DNA of 64,000 nucleotides, from contig NZ_QKUF01000014.1 in NCBI RefSeq assembly GCF_003253565.1, forward strand, positions 99,706 through 163,705, in the 5' to 3' direction. Below are positions 59,904-64,000 of this stretch, piece after piece. A program made the position numbers and the translations under genes. Below the pieces are notes generated by a model. The model was not told the origin of the DNA. It worked only from the letters and a program-made list of their open reading frames with translations, and made no database searches. The stretch comes from Thermosporothrix hazakensis. GTDB lineage: Bacteria; Chloroflexota; Ktedonobacteria; Ktedonobacterales; Ktedonobacteraceae. Each line of letters starts with the position of its first letter. The stretch's first letter is position 1.

Positions 59904-61616
59904 ATGAAAGAGGTTACGGGGCAAACAGTGGATATGGACAGCGGCCGCCCCGAATTTACCAATCGGGAGAAGCTGCTGACCATGTTTGGTGTTCTCCTGG
60001 TAATGTTGCTGGCATCGCTGGACCAGACCATTGTTTCAACCGCGATGCCGCGTATTATCGGTGAACTGAATGGTATTGATCGCTATACCTGGGTTTCAAC
60101 TGCGTATTTGCTGGCTTCGACCGTCATGATTCCGATCTATGGTAAGTTATCGGACATGTTCGGTCGTAAATTGATCTTCTTGATTGGAGTCATCTTATTC
60201 CTGGCCGGTTCGGCAATGTGTGGCGCTGCGCAGGATATGAACCAGCTTATCGCTTTCCGCGCGTTCCAGGGCCTGGGCGCAGCCGCGTTGATGCCTATCG
60301 CGATGGCTGTGGTTGGAGACCTGTTTACTCCGCGTGAGCGCGGTAAGTGGCAGGGCGTGACCGGCTCAATCTTTGGTCTCTCATCAGTGCTCGGTCCTAC
60401 CGTGGGGGGATGGATTACCGAGAACGTTTCCTGGCGCTGGGTCTTCTATGTGAACCTGCCGGTTGGCGTGATCGCGTTGTTAGTGCTGATCTTCCTGATG
60501 CCTGCACTGCACACGCGCGGTAAAGACGCACGCGTTGACTACATCGGTTGTTTGTTCCTGGTCGCCGCGACCGTCCCTATGATGCTTGGTCTGAGCTGGG
60601 GTGGCTCTGAGTATCCCTGGCTTTCCTGGCAGGTGCTTGGCCTGATCATCTTTGGCCTGGTCTTCTTTGTCGTGTTCTTCTCCTATGAAGCGTTCCTGGC
60701 ACGACGTGAGAAGCAGCCGATTATCGATCCTGGTCTATTCAAGAACAACATCTTCAGCATCTCCGTTGTGATCACGATGCTGACGAACATGGGGCTGTTT
60801 GGTTGTATCTTCTTCCTGCCGCTGTATGCTCAGGGCGTGCTCGGCATCTCTGCAACCAACAGTGGCCTGATCCTGTCGCCGATGATGATTTCGATGATTA
60901 TCACCAGCGTCTTTTCGGGCTTCCTGGTCTCGAAGATTGGTAAATATAAGATCATCGCTATCAGTGGTATGATTGTGGCCCTGGGTGGCGCGTTGCTTCT
61001 GTTGCGGTTGGATATCAATTCGGTCTGGAACGATCTGCTCATTGCCATGATCGTGATGGGCCTGGGTCTGGGCTTCGGTATGTCGCTCTACACGCTGATC
61101 GTACAGAACTCGGTTCCGTACAAGAAGATGGGTCAGGCGACATCGGCGTTGACCTTCTTCCGTCAGATCGGTAGCACGATTGCCCTTTCAGCAATGGGTT
61201 CGATCATGAACACCGGCTATGTCGATGATTTTCACAATGCGCTGCCAGCCAAGTTACGCCAGTTGCTTGAGTCCATTCCTTTGCCGACCGATCACTCGAA
61301 GACGCTGTTGAGCGCATTTGATAATCCAAATGTATTGACGTCGCCTGATATGCAGGAAAAGATGAAGACCGGCTTTATCGCTGTGGGTAAGGCAATGCAT
61401 GTCGATGGCTTGCAGATGTACAATCAGGTGATGGAGGCGGTTAAAGTCGGCCTGACACAGGGTATTCACAACGTCTTTATTCTGGGTACGATACTGATGG
61501 CGCTTGCGCTCGTGGTGGTCTTCTTCCTGAAGGAAATCCCGTTGCGCGGTAAAAGCAAGGCCGCCGAGGCAGCGGAGGACGCCGCCAATGCGGTGAGCCC
61601 GGTCGCAATTCACTAA
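59904..61616 (+). CDS. DHA2-family (EmrB/QacA type) MFS drug efflux transporter
   Basis: A 570-residue transporter with 14 membrane spans. Motifs of the DHA2 group are present: LASLDQTIVSTAMPRI in the first span, GKLSDMFGRKLIFL (motif A), AFRAFQGLGAAALMPIAMAV and GPTVGGWITENVSWRWVFYVNLP (motif C region). It should export drugs or other amphipathic compounds with protons. The long loop before the last span (about 455-525) is typical. It is co-transcribed with the TetR gene and ends in a strong terminator. Confidence 0.94.
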   Translation: MKEVTGQTVDMDSGRPEFTNREKLLTMFGVLLVMLLASLDQTIVSTAMPRIIGELNGIDRYTWVSTAYLLASTVMIPIYGKLSDMFGRKLIFLIGVILFLAGSAMCGAAQDMNQLIAFRAFQGLGAAALMPIAMAVVGDLFTPRERGKWQGVTGSIFGLSSVLGPTVGGWITENVSWRWVFYVNLPVGVIALLVLIFLMPALHTRGKDARVDYIGCLFLVAATVPMMLGLSWGGSEYPWLSWQVLGLIIFGLVFFVVFFSYEAFLARREKQPIIDPGLFKNNIFSISVVITMLTNMGLFGCIFFLPLYAQGVLGISATNSGLILSPMMISMIITSVFSGFLVSKIGKYKIIAISGMIVALGGALLLLRLDINSVWNDLLIAMIVMGLGLGFGMSLYTLIVQNSVPYKKMGQATSALTFFRQIGSTIALSAMGSIMNTGYVDDFHNALPAKLRQLLESIPLPTDHSKTLLSAFDNPNVLTSPDMQEKMKTGFIAVGKAMHVDGLQMYNQVMEAVKVGLTQGIHNVFILGTILMALALVVVFFLKEIPLRGKSKAAEAAEDAANAVSPVAIH

Positions 61617-61667
61617 AGCAGATAGTTCTCTTTTTACGTTACGTACTGCTTCTGGCTATTGAGGGAT

Positions 61668-61700
61668 GCCGCCCATACAGTGTATGGGCGGCTTCTTTTT
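61668..61700 (+). terminator. Intrinsic terminator of the TetR-MFS operon
   Basis: GCCGCCCATAC (61668-61678) pairs perfectly with GTATGGGCGGC (61682-61692) around AGT, then TTCTTTTT. Confidence 0.95.
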
Positions 61701-61701
61701 G

Positions 61702-61959
61702 TCAGGGATGGGACTTGACGGGCTCTTCCAGGGGCCTGGCCTGAAGCTGTTCAAGCTGCTGCTTGAGGTTGTTGAATTCCCGGAGTGCTTTTTCGTACTT
61801 TTCAGCGGCTTGGGCCAGTTGTGTCTGACGATGTTCCAGCTTCTGCCGGCTTTTGTTGACTTCCTGGCGGAGCTCTTCAAGCTGTAGCATCATTCTGGCT
61901 TCTTGCCGGGCCTGCTCTTTGTTCTGATTCAGGGTCGTGTTCTGCTCGGTATGTGTCAT
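61702..61959 (-). CDS. Small coiled-coil protein of unknown function
   Basis: An 85-residue, highly charged protein. Residues 15-75 form one continuous predicted coiled coil rich in Glu, Gln, Lys and Leu (LEELRQEVNKSRQKLEHRQ and similar heptads). There is no membrane span or known domain. It could be a structural or partner-binding peptide. The ribosome binding site AGGACG is weak. It ends next to the MFS terminator. Confidence 0.65.
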   Translation of the reverse strand: MTHTEQNTTLNQNKEQARQEARMMLQLEELRQEVNKSRQKLEHRQTQLAQAAEKYEKALREFNNLKQQLEQLQARPLEEPVKSHP

Positions 61960-62171
61960 GGTTGTCTTTCGTCCTGTCTGCTAAGTTGATGGATTCTGAA
62001 TGAACATGCTCCTGCTAACAAAGCATACTCTGTTTGCTTGCACGTAAGCAAGCTGAAGCAGTACATTGTTTGCTTCCTTGAGATGTGGTAGACTCGACCG
62101 CAGAGGCGTACAAAGACCACTCGCTCAGTATTTTGTGCTCTTTTCTAAAGCATATATGGGGAAATAAAGAG

Positions 62172-62666
62172 ATGATTACAGATTTAAATGATCGTTCGGA
62201 TTATCAACTCTGTTTCGCCTGTGGGAAGCGTAATCCCTATGGATTACAGATGGAATTTCGGCGCGAGGGCGACACCGTGGTTTCCGATTTCCGCCCGCAG
62301 GCCGAGCATCAGGGCTTTCCGGGTGTGATTCATGGTGGCATTATTGCAACCGTGCTCGATGAAGCACTGAACCGTACCTCTATGTTAACGGATAGTCCTG
62401 CCTGGTCAATGACAGGCAGGTTGGAGATCCGCTACCGCAAATATGTGCCATATGGGCCCTTGCTACGGGTGCGTGCGGAACTGGGGAAACAGAAGGGGCG
62501 CCTGATGCAAGCATCGGGAAAAATCACTCTGGCCGAAGATGAGAGTGTGGTGCTTGCGGAAGCACAGGGAACCTTTATGGCGCTGTCCTCCGAGATGCTC
62601 GATTCCGTAATGAAGGAGTACCCTTTGATGCGGAGCTGGCTGGAAAGGGATGAAGAGGCGGAATAA
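62172..62666 (+). CDS. PaaI-like hotdog-fold thioesterase
   Basis: A 164-residue hotdog protein. The start CFACGKRNPYGLQMEF and the active-site helix HQGFPGVIHGGIIATVLDEALNR are typical of PaaI/YigI-type thioesterases, which hydrolyse acyl- or aryl-CoA esters. The HGG segment and the Asp/Glu in the helix are intact. ATG 62172 is chosen because family similarity begins there; the frame is open to 62085. It is not part of the paa operon at 20 kb, but could serve the same CoA pool. Confidence 0.87.
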   Translation: MITDLNDRSDYQLCFACGKRNPYGLQMEFRREGDTVVSDFRPQAEHQGFPGVIHGGIIATVLDEALNRTSMLTDSPAWSMTGRLEIRYRKYVPYGPLLRVRAELGKQKGRLMQASGKITLAEDESVVLAEAQGTFMALSSEMLDSVMKEYPLMRSWLERDEEAE

Positions 62667-62674
62667 GCTGGTCT

Positions 62675-62712
62675 GCAAAAAAGAACGGGACAGAGGATCG
62701 CTCTGCCCCGTT
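62675..62712 (-). terminator. Intrinsic terminator of ftsH
   Basis: On the minus strand AACGGGGCAGAG (62712-62701) pairs with CTCTGTCCCGTT (62695-62684, one G-T) around 5 nt, followed by CTTTTTT. Confidence 0.9.
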
Positions 62713-62719
62713 TCTTACT

Positions 62720-64000
62720 TTATTCGGTCTGCTGGTGTTCCATCTCTGGCGGCTGTGGACGCTCCGGCGGCGGAGGTGGTGCAACCGTCGTCGCGATCTG
62801 TGGCACCCTGGGTCGTTTCTGTGTCGACGCGAGTGGTGCACCGGTCTCCTCACAGATGGCATGCAGAACTTTTGCATCGATCGTCTCTTGCTTTCGCAGC
62901 TCTTCCGCGATGCGGTCAAGTGTTGGGCGATATTGCTGCATGATCTGATAGGTGCGCTCATAGCATTCACTCACGATCCGTGAGATCTCTTCATCAATGA
63001 TTTGAGCCGTTTCCTCACTGTAGTCGGTCGGGTTGCCAACATCGCCACCCATGAACGGGCTTTGACGCTCGCTGAAGGAAACGGTTCCCAGGCGCTCGCT
63101 CATACCCCAGCGTGTGACCATCTGGCGTGCAATCATAGTAACGCGTTGCAGGTCGTTCTCGGCTCCGGTCGTGATACGGTGAAAGACGGCCTGTTCAGCG
63201 GCGCGGCCACCCAGAGCGTACACGATTTGCGCAAGCAGGTACTCTTTTGGATAGTTATAGCGATCATCAAACGGCGTTGCCATCGTGACACCAAGCGCCT
63301 GACCACGCGGGACAATCGTCACTTTGGTGATCGGGTCTGCACCTTCGGTAACCAATGCAGCAAGCGCGTGACCGCCTTCATGATAGGCGGTGACTTGCAG
63401 GTCTTCATCGCTCAGGACAAGCGGGCGTTCAGCACCGAGCAGAATTTTATCCAGCGCGTCTTCAAAACAGCGCTGCGTCACAAGATCCTGATTACGGCGT
63501 GCGGCCAGCAAAGCGGCCTCGTTGACCAGGTTTGCCAGGTCTGCGCCAACCATGCCGGTCGTGCTGCGCGCAATTGCCTGCAAATCAACATCAGAGGCCA
63601 GTGGCACGTTGCGTGTATGGATCTTCAGAATAGACATGCGACCGTTCCAGTCAGGACGGTCAACAGTGACGCGGCGGTCAAAGCGGCCCGGGCGCAGGAG
63701 TGCCTGATCCAGTCCCTCGGGGCGGTTGGTCGCGGCAAGTACAACCACTGCCTGACGGGCATCAAAGCCGTCCATCTCTACCAGCAACTGGTTCAAGGTC
63801 TGCTCACGCTCATCGTTGGTATTGATGCTGGAACCACGCTGGCGACCAACGGCGTCAATTTCGTCGATGAAGATGATGCTCGGTGAAGCTTTCTTGGCCT
63901 GATCGAACAGGTCACGCACGCGACTGGCACCAACACCGACCAGCACTTCAACAAACTCAGAGCCGCTCATGGAGAAGAAGGGCACGCCTGCTTCACCAGC
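62720..64000 (-). CDS. ftsH: ATP-dependent zinc metalloprotease FtsH (N-terminus beyond the window)
   Basis: The frame is open at the right edge, so the membrane spans and Walker A lie outside. The visible 426 residues begin with AGEAGVPFFSMSGSEF, then Walker B IIFIDEIDAVGRQRG, the second region of homology (ATNRPEGLDQALLRPGRFDRRV) and the protease domain with the zinc site HEGGH and the third ligand region. FtsH degrades unstable or misassembled membrane and soluble proteins. The C-terminal 40 residues are Pro/Gln-rich (APPPPPERPQPPEM). A strong terminator follows. Confidence 0.97.
   Translation of the reverse strand, partial: AGEAGVPFFSMSGSEFVEVLVGVGASRVRDLFDQAKKASPSIIFIDEIDAVGRQRGSSINTNDEREQTLNQLLVEMDGFDARQAVVVLAATNRPEGLDQALLRPGRFDRRVTVDRPDWNGRMSILKIHTRNVPLASDVDLQAIARSTTGMVGADLANLVNEAALLAARRNQDLVTQRCFEDALDKILLGAERPLVLSDEDLQVTAYHEGGHALAALVTEGADPITKVTIVPRGQALGVTMATPFDDRYNYPKEYLLAQIVYALGGRAAEQAVFHRITTGAENDLQRVTMIARQMVTRWGMSERLGTVSFSERQSPFMGGDVGNPTDYSEETAQIIDEEISRIVSECYERTYQIMQQYRPTLDRIAEELRKQETIDAKVLHAICEETGAPLASTQKRPRVPQIATTVAPPPPPERPQPPEMEHQQTE

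Overview
The window looks like a chromosomal segment of a Gram-positive-type, soil-dwelling bacterium, most plausibly a filamentous Chloroflexota of the Ktedonobacteria. This is inferred from gene content and not from a marker gene. The supporting genes are a PASTA Ser/Thr kinase, an FHA membrane protein, XRE-TPR and MmyB-type regulators, two F420-type luciferase-like oxidoreductases, a Bacillus-style fad gene set and an MsmK/MsiK-type sugar ATPase. No rRNA, tRNA, CRISPR array or prophage was seen. Coding strands alternate in short blocks and many units end in clear intrinsic terminators.

Layout. 1-7.6 kb: end of an unknown gene, an aldehyde dehydrogenase, an XRE-TPR regulator split by an in-frame TAG, a DUF4177 protein, an exported protein, a histidine kinase and an FmdB zinc ribbon. 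7.8-13.3 kb: uvrC, an ABC-2 permease behind two sets of 11-bp phased repeats, and selB. 13.6-20.1 kb: PASTA kinase, a glycogen-synthase-like glycosyltransferase paired with a GH57-like protein, and a lytic transglycosylase. 20.4-24.4 kb: a phenylacetyl-CoA epoxygenase operon (paaA, paaD, paaB, paaC, a separate PaaD zinc ribbon, an enoyl-CoA hydratase) followed by a second crotonase. 24.6-33.9 kb: lipoprotein, nhaA, a short larC, nitroreductase-amidase pair, oxidoreductase, M48 protease, sugar isomerase-like protein and an MmyB regulator. 34.3-41.7 kb: fatty-acid beta-oxidation genes (fadD, fadE, fadA, fadN). 41.8-47.2 kb: msmK with a long structured leader, a second luciferase-like oxidoreductase, a methyltransferase and a decayed tnpB. 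47.6-54 kb: HTH-GAF regulator, membrane protein, excisionase-type HTH, a degenerate GGDEF/MshEN protein next to an orphan response regulator, and an MFS exporter. 54-64 kb: FHA protein, MBL-fold protein, KAS III-like synthase, double GNAT protein, TetR-MFS efflux operon, PaaI-like thioesterase and ftsH (running off the end).

How the genes fit together. The paa and fad units would both feed acyl-CoA intermediates towards acetyl-CoA. The kinase, FHA, histidine kinase, response regulator and degenerate GGDEF genes form a signalling set. The glycosyltransferase/GH57 pair suggests alpha-glucan handling. The most unusual non-coding feature is the roughly 180-nt leader of msmK. It holds six consecutive inverted repeats plus a hairpin that pairs the Shine-Dalgarno sequence, so it is a good candidate for an RNA-based control element. 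All functional calls are from reading the sequence and were not checked against a database.
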